Notes: generated from the sequence alone by a model not told the origin. Shown: positions 1-11,706, counted from the stretch's first letter. The stretch: 64,000 nt of DNA from Thinopyrum elongatum (GCA_011799875.1 CM022303.1:69066870-69130869), one strand, 5' to 3'. A program made the numbers and translations.

Positions 1-1221
1 CGTGGTGTGGTCTCTCAGGGTGGATGCTATGCGATATCAAGCATCTGTTTGAATGGCCAGGATGAGAAGCACAAAAGAACCTGTGAAGACTTGTCAATGT
101 GCAGCAGAACAAAACCAGATCGCCAACATATACCCTGGACTGTTACACCCTGCCAGTAGCTAAAATTGTTGGGATTTGGTGTAAATGGATTTCATTGGCG
201 GGCTTCCACGCTCGAAGATTTGACTGCATTTTGGTTGTGGTGGATACTTCTCCAAATGCTCATTTTCTGCCAGTGTCACATCCATATTCAGCACAAACAG
301 AGCACAACCTATATTGATCTATTTACAAACTGCTGGTATGCCTGAAGCGTTGATCTCTGCACCGAGACGCGGTTTTCACAAGTAAAGTCTGGGCAGGAGA
401 TCTCAATGTTACAGGGAGTTGAGTTGAAAATGAGTTCTTCATCACCCCGCAGACGGATCGTCAAACCGAGCAGGTTACCAATGTCTAGAGACATATTTGC
501 GGTGCTTTTTCACATGTCACCCAAGAATTGGAGTAAGTGGCTGGCTTTAGCAGAGTTTTGGTATAACTCGCATTTCACTCGACACTGGGAAGACTCCCTT
601 CATGGTAGTTTATGGGCAGGAAACCGCGCCGGTTTGGGATCACAGTGGATAACGCTACCCCATAAACTGAACTGAATGAGTGGCTCGGGACTCGCAATCA
701 GGATGTCCTTCGGCAACACTTGCTGCTGCCAAGCAAGTGATGAAGATCCAAGCTGATAACCATCGCACTCCGCGTGAATTTCAGGTGGGAGACCAAGTTT
801 TCCTCAAACTACAACCATATATTCAGACATCGGTCGCGCGTCGAGCAAACCGCAAGCTGAGCTTCAGATTCTTTGGTCCATATCCAGTGATTCGACGCAT
901 CAATGCAGTGACATATGAACTGCAGCTACCGGAAGACTCAGCCATATTCCCGGTGTTCCACGTCTCCCAACTGCGGCGCGCCCTAACTCCAGGTGCCAGT
1001 GCTTCTTCTACTTTACCTACTCCTACTGATCTGGTTAATGTTCCTGTCAAGATACTGGAGAGGCGATGGCGCCGCGGGTCTCGCAAGATGCTCGAGCAAG
1101 GTTTGGTGCGCTGGCGGGACGAACAAGCAACACCTGATACATGGGAGGATCTGGAAGATCTTCGTCGCCGTTTTCCAACCTCACCGACTTGGGGACAAGT
1201 CATGTCTGAAGAAGGAGGGGG
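1..1221 (+). pseudogene. Unit 1: integrase to chromodomain part of gypsy pol, degenerate
   Basis: This is the 3' part of a pol gene matching positions 5130-6382 of the next unit. It starts in the integrase zinc region and ends with the chromodomain, whose core reads ILERRWRRGSRKMLEQ and later TPDTWEDLEDLRRRFP. From about 728 to 1221 it is colinear with unit 2 and nearly identical. From 1 to about 727 it carries many one- to few-base indels (about 31 bp net loss against unit 2) but fewer substitutions, so the integrase frame is destroyed. The last 234 codons (680-1384) are open again and continue into the LTR. The abrupt change in error density at about 727 suggests a sequencing or assembly problem rather than ordinary decay. 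Confidence 0.85.
1208..1221 (+). promoter_or_regulatory. Polypurine tract before LTR1
   Basis: The all-purine run gaagaaggaggggg ends directly at the TG of the LTR. It is the expected plus-strand primer for reverse transcription. It also codes for Glu and Gly residues of the C-terminal pol protein, so it is under two constraints. The same tract precedes LTR2 (6369-6382) and LTR3 (11530-11543). Confidence 0.8.
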
Positions 1222-1563
1222 TGTTAGCGACCCAGCTAACAACACACAGCGTCGTCAGGTGAAGGAGGGCGCCACTACTGTTCAGCCCAAGAGAGAGCGC
1301 AGGCGCAATCACAAGTTCACTGGCCCCCAGTGGGTTTCCTACATGTTCGGGCCCGACAAAGTCGACGAGGGTGCAGGCATATAAACCAGCAGGGCGACAG
1401 CGCAGTGGCTATCCCGGCTAGGATCAGGACGGCGGCGGCTGTGTTGCGTGTGAGTGTGTATCTCTCTGTGTAATCGATCCCCTTCCTCCATCATCCATGG
1501 CTTGTATGAACTAGTGATCTGGATCCACCATCAATCGAGGCAAATACTAGCAAGTAGCTTACA
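1222..1563 (+). repeat. LTR1 of Reina-like gypsy
   Basis: The LTR is 342 bp. It begins TGTTAGCGACCC after a purine tract and ends GTAGCTTACA two bases before a TGGTATCAG primer-binding site. The upstream pol frame continues into it for 54 codons and stops at 1382-1384. A TATA-like element lies at 1379-1385. LTR1 differs from LTR2 and LTR3 by six substitutions each, counted by eye. Confidence 0.9.
1379..1385 (+). promoter_or_regulatory. LTR TATA box overlapping pol stop codon
   Basis: The motif ATATAAA (ATATAAG in LTR2 and LTR3) is the best TATA box in the LTR and lies about 160 bp into it. The pol reading frame ends here as ggc-ata-taa, so the stop codon is part of the TATA box. The same overlap is seen at 6540-6546 and 11701-11707. 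The transcription start is not mapped. Confidence 0.6.
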
Positions 1564-1565
1564 CC

Positions 1566-1579
1566 TGGTATCAGTCGCC
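1566..1579 (+). other. Primer-binding site (initiator Met tRNA type)
   Basis: TGGTATCAG follows LTR1 after two bases. The usual plant initiator-Met site continues AGCC; here it reads TCGCC, so the match is strong only over about nine bases. The same sequence follows LTR2 at 6727-6740. Confidence 0.75.
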
Positions 1580-1648
1580 AAACCACCTCCCTTCCTCGCG
1601 CTGGAGACACGCAAGCAGATCGCGGATCGCCAGCGGTTGTTCGCCACC

Positions 1649-2982
1649 ATGGATCCGGCTCTCAAAGCTTATCTCGACAAGTTGACGGAGACGCTGACAC
1701 AAGCCAGCGCGGACACGCGCGCTGACATCCAAGGCCTCAAGGGGCAGATCGACGCCCAATCGGAGCAGGTGGAGGCGCTCACGGCATGGCAGCCGGACCT
1801 CGAGGCCCGGTTCGCCAAGCTGCAGGAGTCGGTCTCCGCCCTGCAGAGCGCATAGTCTTCTCAGGCTGCTACTGCTGATGCTGCAGTTGGCTCGTCGCGA
1901 ACTGCCGGTCCTCACGGTCTGGCCTCGGCCGACGAGATCCACGGGCCCGGTGGCCACGGCGCGCATCATCTTCCACGGAGCATGTCGTCGGGGGGAGAGA
2001 ACCCACCGACGGCAACTCCGGCCAATGGTACGATCGATTCTCAGACTGCTCTGTTTCCTCGCTTGCTAGAGTCTCCTACCGCTACCAAATTGTCGTCCAG
2101 TCAAGTCATCGCGAGTTTGGGTCAGACTCCGCCCTCCCTTAGTTTTCCCCAATTTGTTGGCGAGAATCCAAAATTTTGGAAAACCCTGTGTGAACAGTAC
2201 TTCTCCATGTTTCAAATTAGCCCATCTTACTTTGTTCCCATGGCCACACTTCATTTCACGAGTGCTGCGGCCATTTGGTTACAATCAGTTCAGTCCAAAA
2301 TTGGCAATCTAGATTGGGAGGCTTTCTGCACCTTGTTGTGCACTCGATTTGGTCGCGATCGACATCAGTCTCTGATTAGGCAGTTTTATGCTCTGCAACA
2401 AACCAGTACTGTTTCTGAATACATTGAACAATTTGAAACTCTCATGAACCATTTGATGTCATATTCTGATACTATGCATCCATTGTACTTTTTGACGAGG
2501 TTCATTGAGGGGCTACGGGCGGATATCCGTTCTGTGGTCATGGTACAGCGCCCTAGTGATCTGGATTCTGCGTGTGCATTGGCTATCTTGCAAAAGAAGA
2601 AGTATCTGAAGGCCAGAGGTACACTAGAAGTGAGGCGGCCGGGTCCTCATCGTACGCAGCTCGTCCCAAGTATCAGACTCCGCTCTATTTGCCGGCACCA
2701 CCTATGCGGCTTTCAAATGCAACACCCGCAGCTGATGATCGCTGGGGGACTGAAAGTGCACGCGCCAGTGGCGAGGCAGCCAAGGTCACAGCTCTGAGGA
2801 ATTATCGCCGCGCCAAGGGTCTTTGCTTCAAGTGTAGGGAGCGTTGGGGGCATGATCATACTTGTCCTCCGACTGTTAGATTGCAGGTAATTGAGGAGCT
2901 GCTAGAGCTATTTCACATGGACATGATTCCAGGTAATGAGGTCCAGGAACAACACCAAGCAGAACAACCGACAGTTGAATAG
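1649..2982 (+). pseudogene. Unit 2 gag (nucleocapsid), broken
   Basis: The start ATG lies in a good plant context (gccaccATGg). The first 68 codons are a coiled-coil-like stretch (MDPALKAYLDKLTETLTQ), then an amber stop at 1853-1855. The same frame then stays open to beyond 2600 and holds the gag core (WLQSVQSKIGNLDWEAF, YIEQFETLMNHL). A -1 frameshift near 2590, at an A4 run, moves the frame. The zinc knuckle follows in the new frame as CFKCRERWGHDHTC (Cys, Cys, His12, Cys14 spacing typical of this clade). A further TAG at 2980-2982 is CAG in unit 3. Gag would package the RNA in virus-like particles; this copy cannot make a full protein without recoding. Confidence 0.82.
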
Positions 2983-4617
2983 GTTTGGCATTTATCCCTC
3001 CACGCAGCTACAGGCACAGAAGCTCCTAGTTGTCTTCAGTTACATGGATGGGTGCAAGGGAGAGAGGTATTAATGTTGGTTGACTCGGGCAGTTCTGCAT
3101 CCTTTGTGTCTCAACACATGGCTTCTCAATTGCAAGGGATACAGATGATGACCAAACCAGTGAGAGTCTCAGTAGCCAATGGGTCTGAACTGCAGTGCAC
3201 TCAGGAGATACTTGCTTGCCCTTGGTACACACAAGGTCATGCGTTCAGCACAAATTTCAGAGTTTTGCCCCTGGGAACATATGACATCATTTTGGGTATG
3301 GATTGGCTCGAGTACCATAGTCCCATGTTAATTGATTGGCCGAAGAGGTGTATGCAGATCGAAGCAGATAGATTTACAGTGGTCCTGCAGGGGGTAGCAG
3401 CAAAACCTCCCAGATGTGAGGCTCTCAACAGTTTGCAGTTGGCCAGCATTAACAAAAGTTCAGCTGTAGCTTACACTGTGCAAGTTTTCTTTGCCGCTGA
3501 TTCAGACACCGTAACATCAATTGAGTGTACAGAGCTGACACCGGCTGTTGCGGAAATATTGGAACAGTATGCTGACGTGTTTGCCGAACCTACAGGGCTA
3601 CCACCACGGCGTGAATGTGACCACAAGATACCTTTGATGGCAGGATCACAGCCGGTGAATGTGAGACCCTACCGACACAAACCAGAGCTCAAGACAGAGG
3701 TAGAAAGGCAGATTATGGAGATGTTAAAGGCTGGCATTATTGAGCGAAGCAGCAGTCCCTTCTCTTCACCTATTATTCTGGTGAAGAAAAAAGACGGCAC
3801 ATGGCGTATGTGTACTGACTACAGACGTCTTAATGCGATGACTATTGTTGGCAAATACCCGGTGCCAATCATCGAGGAAATTTTAGATGAATTAGCTGGT
3901 GCACGCTGGTTCTCTAAACTGGATCTTCGTGCTGGATACCATCAAATACGCTTAGCAGAAGGTGAGGAGTATAAGACTGCATTTCAGACACACTCGGGTC
4001 ACTTTGAGTTTAAGGTCATGGCAGCCGGGTTGGCAGGGGGGCCTGCAACCTTCCTTGGTGCAATGAACATCACGTTACACCCAGTCTTACGCTTCTGTGC
4101 CATGGTTTTCTTTGACGATATCTTGGTATTAAGTAAATCTTTTGCTCTGCATCTACAACATTTGCGTGAGGTCCTTGCACTCCTCAGAAAAGATCAGTGG
4201 TATGTGAATAGAGCTAAGTGTGTGTTTGCACAGCAACAATTGAACTACCTGGGGCATACGACTTCAGCTCAAGGGGTGTCGACAGATAGTGAGAAGATCC
4301 AACAGGTGGCTGACTGGCCTACACCAACATCGGTGAAGGGAGTTAGAGCATTCCTGGGCTTGGCAGGGTATTACAGTCATTTTGTCAAGCAGTTTGGGAT
4401 GCTTGCACGGCCTTTGACTAATTTGTTGCGCAAGAATGTACCATTCCAATGGACTGATGCAACTCAAGTTTTGTTTGACACACTAAAGAATTCCCTGGTC
4501 ACAGCACCTACCTTGGCCCTACCGGACTTCACCAAAACATTCGTCGTGGAGACAGATGCGTGTGACTATGGGTGGGTGCCGTTTTGCAACAAGAGGGACA
4601 TCCGATTGCTTACCTAA
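2983..4617 (+). pseudogene. Unit 2 protease and reverse transcriptase
   Basis: The frame carries the aspartic protease with VDSGSSASFV at about 3068-3097. Reverse transcriptase follows, with FSKLDLRAGYHQIRL, the variant MAAGLAGGPATF and the catalytic FFDDILVLS near 4110-4137. The connection region leads into RNase H (FVVETDACDYG). The frame is then lost by a one-base deletion after 4570, shared with unit 3, and ends at 4617. Downstream coding resumes in another frame from about 4572. A CAG-to-TAG change at 2980-2982 separates this from gag in unit 2 only. Confidence 0.85.
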
Positions 4618-6545
4618 GCAAAGCTTTGGGACCACGAACCAAAGGGCTCTCGACATATGAGAAGGAATACCTAGCAATTGTGTTGGCCGTAGATCAGTGG
4701 CGTGCGTACCTGCAATTCTCTGAATTTGTCATCAAGACTGATCAGAGGAGCTTGGTTCATTTAGAGGAGCAGCGACATCACACACCATGGCAACAAAAGG
4801 CATTCACTAAATTGTTGGGCCTGCAATACAAAATTTGCTATCGTAAAGGTACTGAAAACAATGCAGCCGGCGCATTATCCAGGCGGCCTGTAGATGAACA
4901 AGCTCAAGTGCATGCGATCTCTATGTGTCAGCCAGCATGGTTACAGGAGGTGACAAAAGGTTATGAAAATGAACCTAAGGCACAGCAACTCATAGCACAG
5001 TTGGCAGTCGTGCCAGTGGCAGGGGGCAAATTTACTTACACTAAGGGAGTGTTGCGTTTCAGAGGTCGTGTGTGGTTGGGCAATAATACCACACTACAGC
5101 AACAAATCATGAGAGCTTTACATGATAGCTCCATGGGTGGCCATTCAGGGTTCCCGGCGACCTATCGCCGCATCAAGCACTTGTTTGCATGGCCAGGGAT
5201 GAAGCAGCACATTAAAGACCATGTGCAGACTTGTCAAGTGTGCCAGCAAGCAAAACCAGATCGCCAACCATACCCTGGACTGCTTCACCCGCTGCCAGTA
5301 GCTAAACGTTGTTGGGATTTGGTGTCAATGGATTTCATTGGCGGGCTTCCACGCTCGGGAAGATTTGACTGCATTTTGGTTGTGGTGGATACTTTCTCCA
5401 AATATGCTCATTTTCTGCCAGTGTCACATCCATATTCAGCACAAACAGTAGCACAACTCTATATTGACCATATTTACAAACTGCATGGTATGCCTGAAGC
5501 GTTGATCTCTGACCGAGACGCGGTTTTCACAAGTAAAGTCTGGCAGGAGATCTTCAAGTTACAGGGAGTTGAGTTAAAAATGAGTTCTTCTCATCACCCG
5601 CAGACGGATCGTCAAACCGAGCAGGTTAACCAATGTCTAGAGACATATTTGCGGTGCTTTGTTCACAGTTCACCCAAGAATTGGAGTAAGTGGCTGGCTT
5701 TAGCAGAGTTTTGGTATAACTCAGCATTTCACTCGACACTGGGAAAGACTCCCTTCATGGTAGTTTATGGGCAGGAACCGCGCCGGTTGGGGATCACAGC
5801 GGATAACGCTACACCCATAACTGAACTGAATGAGTGGCTCGAGGAGCGACAGCAAATGCAGGATGTCCTTCGGCAACACTTGCTGCGTGCCAAGCAAGTG
5901 ATGAAGATCCAAGCTGATAACCATCGCACTCCGCGTGAATTTCAGGTGGGAGACCAAGTTTTCCTCAAACTACAACCATATATTCAGACATCGGTCGCGC
6001 GTCGAGCAAACCGCAAGCTGAGCTTCAGATTCTTTGGTCCATATCCAGTGATTCGACGCATCAATGCAGTGACATATGAACTGCAGCTACCGGAAGACTC
6101 AGCCATATTCCCGGTGTTCCACGTCTCCCAACTGCGGCGCGCCCTAACTCCAGGTGCCAGTGCTTCTTCTACTTTACCTACTCCTACTGATCTGGTTAAT
6201 GTTCCTGTCAAGATACTGGAGAGGCGATGGCGCCGCGGGTCTCGCAAGATGCTCGAGCAAGGTTTGGTGCGCTGGCGGGACGAACAAGCAACACCTGATA
6301 CATGGGAGGATCTGGAAGATCTTCATCGCCGTTTTCCAACCTCACCGACTTGGGGACAAGTCGTGTCTGAAGAAGGAGGGGGTGTTAGCGACCAAGCTAA
6401 CAACACACAGCGTCGTCAGGTGAAGGAGGGCGCCACTACTGTTCAGCCCAAGAGAGAGCGCAGGCCCAATCACAAGTTCACTGGCCCCCAGTGGGTTTCC
6501 TACATGTTCGGGCCCGACAAGGCCGACGAGGGTGCAGGCATATAA
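4572..6545 (+). pseudogene. Unit 2 RNase H, integrase and chromodomain
   Basis: This open frame of about 657 codons starts inside RNase H at the shared frameshift (GAVLQQEGHPIAYLSKAL, KTDQRSLVHLEEQR). The integrase zinc-binding region follows (HSGFPATYRRIKHLF, CQVCQQAKPD). The catalytic core has MDFIGGLP, ISDRDAVFTSKVW and the TDRQTEQVN glutamate. After the C-terminal GPY region (FGPYPVIRRI) comes a chromodomain (RILERRW-like start, TPDTWEDLEDL). The last 54 codons lie in LTR2 and the stop is at 6543-6545. Integrase would insert the cDNA and the chromodomain would direct it to marked chromatin. Only the entry frame is broken. Confidence 0.88.
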
Positions 6546-6724
6546 GCCAGCAGGGCGACAGCGCAGTGGCTATCCCGGCTAGGATCAGGACGGCGGCGGC
6601 TGTGTTGCGTGTGAGTGTGTATCTCTCTGTGTAATCGATCCCCTTCCTCCATCATCCATGGCTTGTATGAACTAGTGATCTAGATCCACCATCAATCGAG
6701 GCAAATACTAGCAAGTAGCTTACA
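6383..6724 (+). repeat. LTR2 of Reina-like gypsy
   Basis: This 342-bp LTR is shared between units 2 and 3, as 3' LTR of one and 5' LTR of the other. It runs from TGTTAGCGACCA to GTAGCTTACA. The pol stop and TATA overlap is at 6540-6546. It differs from LTR3 by four substitutions. A single LTR between two internal regions is the signature of LTR-LTR recombination rather than two adjacent insertions. Confidence 0.92.
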
Positions 6725-6726
6725 CC

Positions 6727-6740
6727 TGGTATCAGTCGCC
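6727..6740 (+). other. Primer-binding site of unit 3
   Basis: TGGTATCAGTCGCC begins two bases after LTR2. The first nine bases match initiator Met tRNA and the rest do not. Confidence 0.75.
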
Positions 6741-6809
6741 AAACCACCTCCCTTCCTCGCGCTGGAGACACTCAAGCAGATCGCGGATCGCCAACGGTTG
6801 TTCGCCACC

Positions 6810-8143
6810 ATGGATCCGGCTCTCAAAGCTTATCTCGACAAGTTGACGGAGACGCTGACACAAGCCAGCGCGGACACGCGCGCCGACATCCAAGGCCTCA
6901 AGGGGCAGATCGACGCCCAATCGGAGCAGGTGGAGGCGCTCACGGCATGGCAGCCGGACCTCAAGGCCCGGTTCGCCAAACTGCAGGAGTCGGTCTCCGC
7001 CCTGCAAAGCGCATAGTCTTCTCAGGCTGCTAGTGCTGATGCTGCAGGTGGCTCGTCGTGAACTGCCGGTCCTCACGGTCTGGCCTCGGCCGATGAGATC
7101 CACGGGCCCGGTGGCCACGGCGCGCATCATCTTCCACGGAGCATGTCGTCGGGGGGAGAGAACCCACCGACGGCAACTCCGGCCAATGGTACGATCGATT
7201 CTCAGACTGCTCTGTTTCCTCGCTTGCTAGAGTCTCCTACCGCTACCAAATTGTCGTCCAGTCAAGTCATCGCGAGTTTGGGTCAGACTCCGCCCTCCCT
7301 TAGTTTTCCCCAATTTGCTGGCGAGAATCCAAAATTTTGGAAAACCCTCTGTGAACAGTACTTCTCCATGTTTCAAATTAGCCCATCTTACTTTGTTCCC
7401 ATGGCCACACTTCATTTCACGAGTGCTGCGGCCATTTGGTTACAATCAGTTCAGTCCAAAATTGGCAATCTAGATTGGGAGGCTTTCTGCACCTTGTTGT
7501 GCACTCGATTTGGTCGCGATCGACATCAGTCTCTGATTAGGCAGTTTTATGCTCTGCAACAAACCAGTACTGTTTCTGAATACATTGAACAATTTGAAAC
7601 TCTCATGAACCATTTGATGTCAAATTCTGATACTATGCATCCATTGTACTTTTTGACGAGGTTCATTGAGGGGCTACGGGCGGATATCCGTTCTGTGGTC
7701 ATGGTACAGCGCCCCAGTGATCTGGATTCTGCGTGTGCATTGGCTATCTTGCAAAAGAAGAAGTATCTGAAGGCCAGAGGTACACTAGAAGTGAGGCGGC
7801 CGGGTCCTCGTCGTACGCAGCTCGTCCCAAGTATCAGACTCCGCTCTATTTGCCGGCACCACCTATGCGGCTTTCAAATGCAACACCCGCAGCTGATGAT
7901 CGCCGGGGGACTGAAAGTGCGCGCGCCAGTGGCGAGGCAGCCAAGGTCACAGCTCTGAGGAATTATCGCCGCGCCAAGGGTCTTTGCTTCAAGTGTAGGG
8001 AGCATTGGGGGCATGATCATACTTGTCCTCCGACTGTTAGATTGCAGGTAATTGAGGAGCTGCTAGAGCTATTTCACATGGACATGATTCCAGGTAATGA
8101 GGTCCAGGAACAACACCAAGCAGAACAGCCGACAGTTGAACAG
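6810..8143 (+). pseudogene. Unit 3 gag, broken
   Basis: This is the counterpart of unit 2 gag, 5161 bp downstream. It carries the same amber stop after 68 codons (7014-7016) and the same -1 shift at the A4 run near 7750. Unlike unit 2, the zinc-knuckle frame (CFKCREHWGHDHTC) continues without a stop straight into protease, so the downstream gag-protease-RT frame 7733-9778 is one 681-codon ORF. The two shared lesions show that they predate the separation of the units or were inherited from a defective source copy. Confidence 0.83.
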
Positions 8144-9778
8144 GTTTGGCATTTATCCCTCCACGCAGCTACAGGCACAGAAGCTCCTAGTTGTCTTCAG
8201 TTACATGGATGGGTGCAAGGGAGAGAGGTATTAATGCTGGTTGACTCGGGCAGTTCTGCATCCTTTGTGTCTCAACACATGGCTTCTCAATTGCAAGGGA
8301 TACAGATGATGACCAAACCAGTGAGAGTCTCAGTAGCCAATGGGTCTGAACTGCAGTGCACTCAGGAGATACTTGGTTGCCCTTGGTACACACAAGGTCA
8401 TGCGTTCAGCACAAATTTCAGAGTTTTGCCCCTGGGAACATATGACATCATTTTGGGTATGGATTGGCTCGAGTACCATAGTCCCATGTTAATTGATTGG
8501 CCGAAGAGGTGTATGCAGATCGAAGCAGATAGATTTACAGTGGTCCTGCAGGGGGTAGCAGCAAAACCTCCCAGATGTGAGGCTCTCAACAGTTTGCAGT
8601 TGGCCAGCATTAACAAAAGTTCAGCTGTAGCTTACACTGTGCAAGTTTTCTTTGCCGCTGATTCAGACACCGTAACATCAATTGAGTGTACAGAGCTGAC
8701 ACCGGCTGTTGCGGAAATATTGGAACAGTATGCTGACGTGTTTGCCGAACCTACAGGGCTACCACCACGGCGTGAATGTGACCACAAGATACCTTTGATG
8801 GCAGGATCACAGCCGGTGAATGTGAGACCCTACCGACACAAACCAGAGCTCAAGACAGAGGTAGAAAGGCAGATTATGGAGATGTTAAAGGCTGGCATTA
8901 TTGAGCGAAGCAGCAGTCCCTTCTCTTCACCTATTATTCTGGTGAAGAAAAAAGACGGCACATGGCGTATGTGTACTGACTACAGACGTCTTAATGCGAT
9001 GACTATTGTTGGCAAATACCCGGTGCCAATCATCGAGGAAATATTAGATGAATTAGCTGGTGCACGCTGGTTCTCTAAACTGGATCTTCGTGCTGGATAC
9101 CATCAAATACGCTTAGCAGAAGGTGAGGAGTATAAGACTGCATTTCAGACGCACTCGGGTCACTTTGAGTTTAAGGTCATGGCAGCCGGGTTGGCAGGGG
9201 GGCCTGCAACCTTCCTTGGTGCAATGAACATCACGTTACACCCAGTCTTACGCTTCTGTGCCATGGTTTTCTTTGACGATATCTTGGTATTAAGTAAATC
9301 TTTTGCTCTGCATCTACAACATTTGCGTGAGGTCCTTGCACTCCTCAGAAAAGATCAGTGGTATGTGAATAGAGCTAAGTGTGTGTTTGCACAGCAACAA
9401 TTGAACTACCTGGGGCATACGACTTCAGCTCAAGGGGTGTCGACAGATAGTGAGAAGATCCAACAGGTGGCTGACTGGCCTACACCAACATCGGTGAAGG
9501 GAGTTAGAGCATTCCTGGGCTTGGCAGGGTATTACAGTCATTTTGTCAAGCAGTTTGGGATGCTTGCACGGCCTTTGACTAATTTGTTGCGCAAGAATGT
9601 ACCATTCCAATGGACTGATGCAACTCAAGTTTTGTTTGACACACTAAAGAATTCCCTGGTCACAGCACCTACCTTGGCCCTACCGGACTTCACCAAAACA
9701 TTCGTCGTGGAGACAGATGCGTGTGACTATGGGTGGGTGCCGTTTTGCAACAAGAGGGACATCCGATTGCTTACCTAA
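7733..9778 (+). pseudogene. Unit 3 gag C-terminus, protease and reverse transcriptase ORF
   Basis: This open frame of 681 codons joins the zinc knuckle, the protease (VDSGSSASFV) and reverse transcriptase (KLDLRAGYHQIRL, FFDDILVLS). It ends at the shared frameshift in RNase H. It is the best-preserved version of this part in the window and shows that gag and pol were one continuous frame, as known for chromoviruses of this clade. The RT fingers-palm motif reads MAAGLAGGPATF where most gypsy RTs have a form like [12 protein letters not shown], in both units. The enzyme would copy element RNA into cDNA; activity of this copy is unlikely. Confidence 0.87.
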
Positions 9779-11706
9779 GCAAAGCTTTGGGACCACGAAC
9801 CAAAGGGCTCTCGACATATGAGAAGGAATACCTAGCAATTGTGTTGGCCGTAGATCAGTGGCGTGCGTACCTGCAATTCTCTGAATTTGTCATCAAGACT
9901 GATCAGAGGAGCTTGGTTCATTTAGAGGAGCAGCGACATCACACACCATGGCAACAAAAGGCATTCACTAAATTGTTGGGCCTGCAATACAAAATTTGCT
10001 ATCGTAAAGGTACTGAAAACAATGCAGCCGGCGCATTATCCAGGCGGCCTGTAGATGAACAAGCTCAAGTGCATGCGATCTCTATGTGTCAGCCAGCATG
10101 GTTACAGGAGGTGACAAAAGGTTATGAAAATGAACCTAAGGCACAGCAACTCATAGCACAGTTGGCAGTCGTGCCAGTGGCAGGGGGCAAATTTACTTAC
10201 ACTAAGGGAGTGTTGCGTTTCAGAGGTCGTGTGTGGTTGGGCAATAATACCACACTACAGCAACAAATCATGAGAGCTTTACATGATAGCTCCGTGGGTG
10301 GCCATTCAGGGTTCCCGGCGACCTATCGCCGCATCAAGCACTTGTTTGCATGGCCAGGGATGAAGCAGCACATTAAAGACCATGTGCAGACTTGTCAAGT
10401 GTGCCAGCAAGCAAAACCAGATCGCCAACCATACCCTGGACTGCTTCACCCGCTGCCAGTAGCTAAACGTTGTTGGGATTTGGTGTCAATGGATTTCATT
10501 GGCGGGCTTCCACGCTCGGGAAGATTTGACTGCATTTTGGTTGTGGTGGATACTTTCTCCAAATATGCTCATTTTCTGCCAGTGTCACATCCATATTCAG
10601 CACAAACAGTAGCACAACTCTATATTGACCATATTTACAAACTGCATGGTATGCCTGAAGCGTTGATCTCTGACCGAGACGCGGTTTTCACAAGTAAAGT
10701 CTGGCAGGAGATCTTCAAGTTACAGGGAGTTGAGTTGAAAATGAGTTCTTCTCATCACCCGCAGACGGATCGTCAAACCGAGCAGGTTAACCAATGTCTA
10801 GAGACATATTTGCGGTGCTTTGTTCACAGTTCACCCAAGAATTGGAGTAAGTGGCTGGCTTTAGCAGAGTTTTGGTATAACTCAGCATTTCACTCGACAC
10901 TGGGAAAGACTCCCTTCATGGTAGTTTATGGGCAGGAACCGCGCCGGTTGGGGATCACAGCGGATAACGCTACACCCATAACTGAACTGAATGAGTGGCT
11001 CGAGGAGCGACAGCAAATGCAGGATGTCCTTCGGCAACACTTGCTGCGTGCCAAGCAAGTGATGAAGATCCAAGCTGATAAACATCGCACTCCGCGTGAA
11101 TTTCAGGTGGGAGACCAAGTTTTCCTCAAACTACAACCATATATTCAGACATCGGTCGCGCGTCGAGCAAACCGCAAGCTGAGCTTCAGATTCTTTGGTC
11201 CATATCCAGTGATTCGACGCATCAATGCAGTGACATATGAACTGCAGCTACCGGAAGACTCAGCCATATTCCCGGTGTTCCACGTCTCCCAACTGCGGCG
11301 CGCCCTAACTCCAGGTGCCATTGCTTCTTCTACTTTACCTACTCCTACTGATCTGGTTAATGTTCCTGTCAAGATACTGGAGAGGCGATGGCGCCGCGGG
11401 TCTCGCAAGATGCTCGAGCAAGGTTTGGTGCGCTGGCGGGACGAACAAGCAACACCTGATACATGGGAGGATCTGGAAGATATTCGTCGCCGTTTTCCAA
11501 CCTCACCGACTTGGGGACAAGTCGTGTCTGAAGAAGGAGGGGGTGTTAGCGACCCAGCTAACAACACACAGCGTCGTCAGGTGAAGGAGGGCGCCACTAC
11601 TGTTCAGCCCAAGAGAGAGCGCAGGCCCAATCACAAGTTCACTGGCCCCCAGTGGGTTTCCTACATGTTCGGGCCCGACAAGGCCGACGAGGGTGCAGGC
11701 ATATAA
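9733..11706 (+). pseudogene. Unit 3 RNase H, integrase and chromodomain ORF
   Basis: The same architecture as 4572-6545: partial RNase H, HHCC integrase zinc finger, DDE core (MDFIGGLP, SDRDAVFTS, RQTEQVN), GPY motif and chromodomain (KILERRWRRG, DTWEDLEDIRRRFP). The stop at 11704-11706 is inside LTR3. It differs from unit 2 by scattered substitutions and no length change. The true start is lost because of the upstream one-base deletion, and the apparent start is a GTG within RNase H. Confidence 0.88.

Noticed and set aside
823..1245. Long minus-strand ORF over the gypsy chromodomain, repeated at 11145-11567
   Set aside because: It is an antisense shadow of the pol frame, with no domain and present only because the sense strand is GC-rich.
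2580..2600. Programmed -1 ribosomal frameshift in gag
   Set aside because: The site (TTG CAA AAG) is not a standard slippery heptamer and lies before the zinc knuckle rather than at a gag-pol border; a one-base deletion in an A run is simpler.
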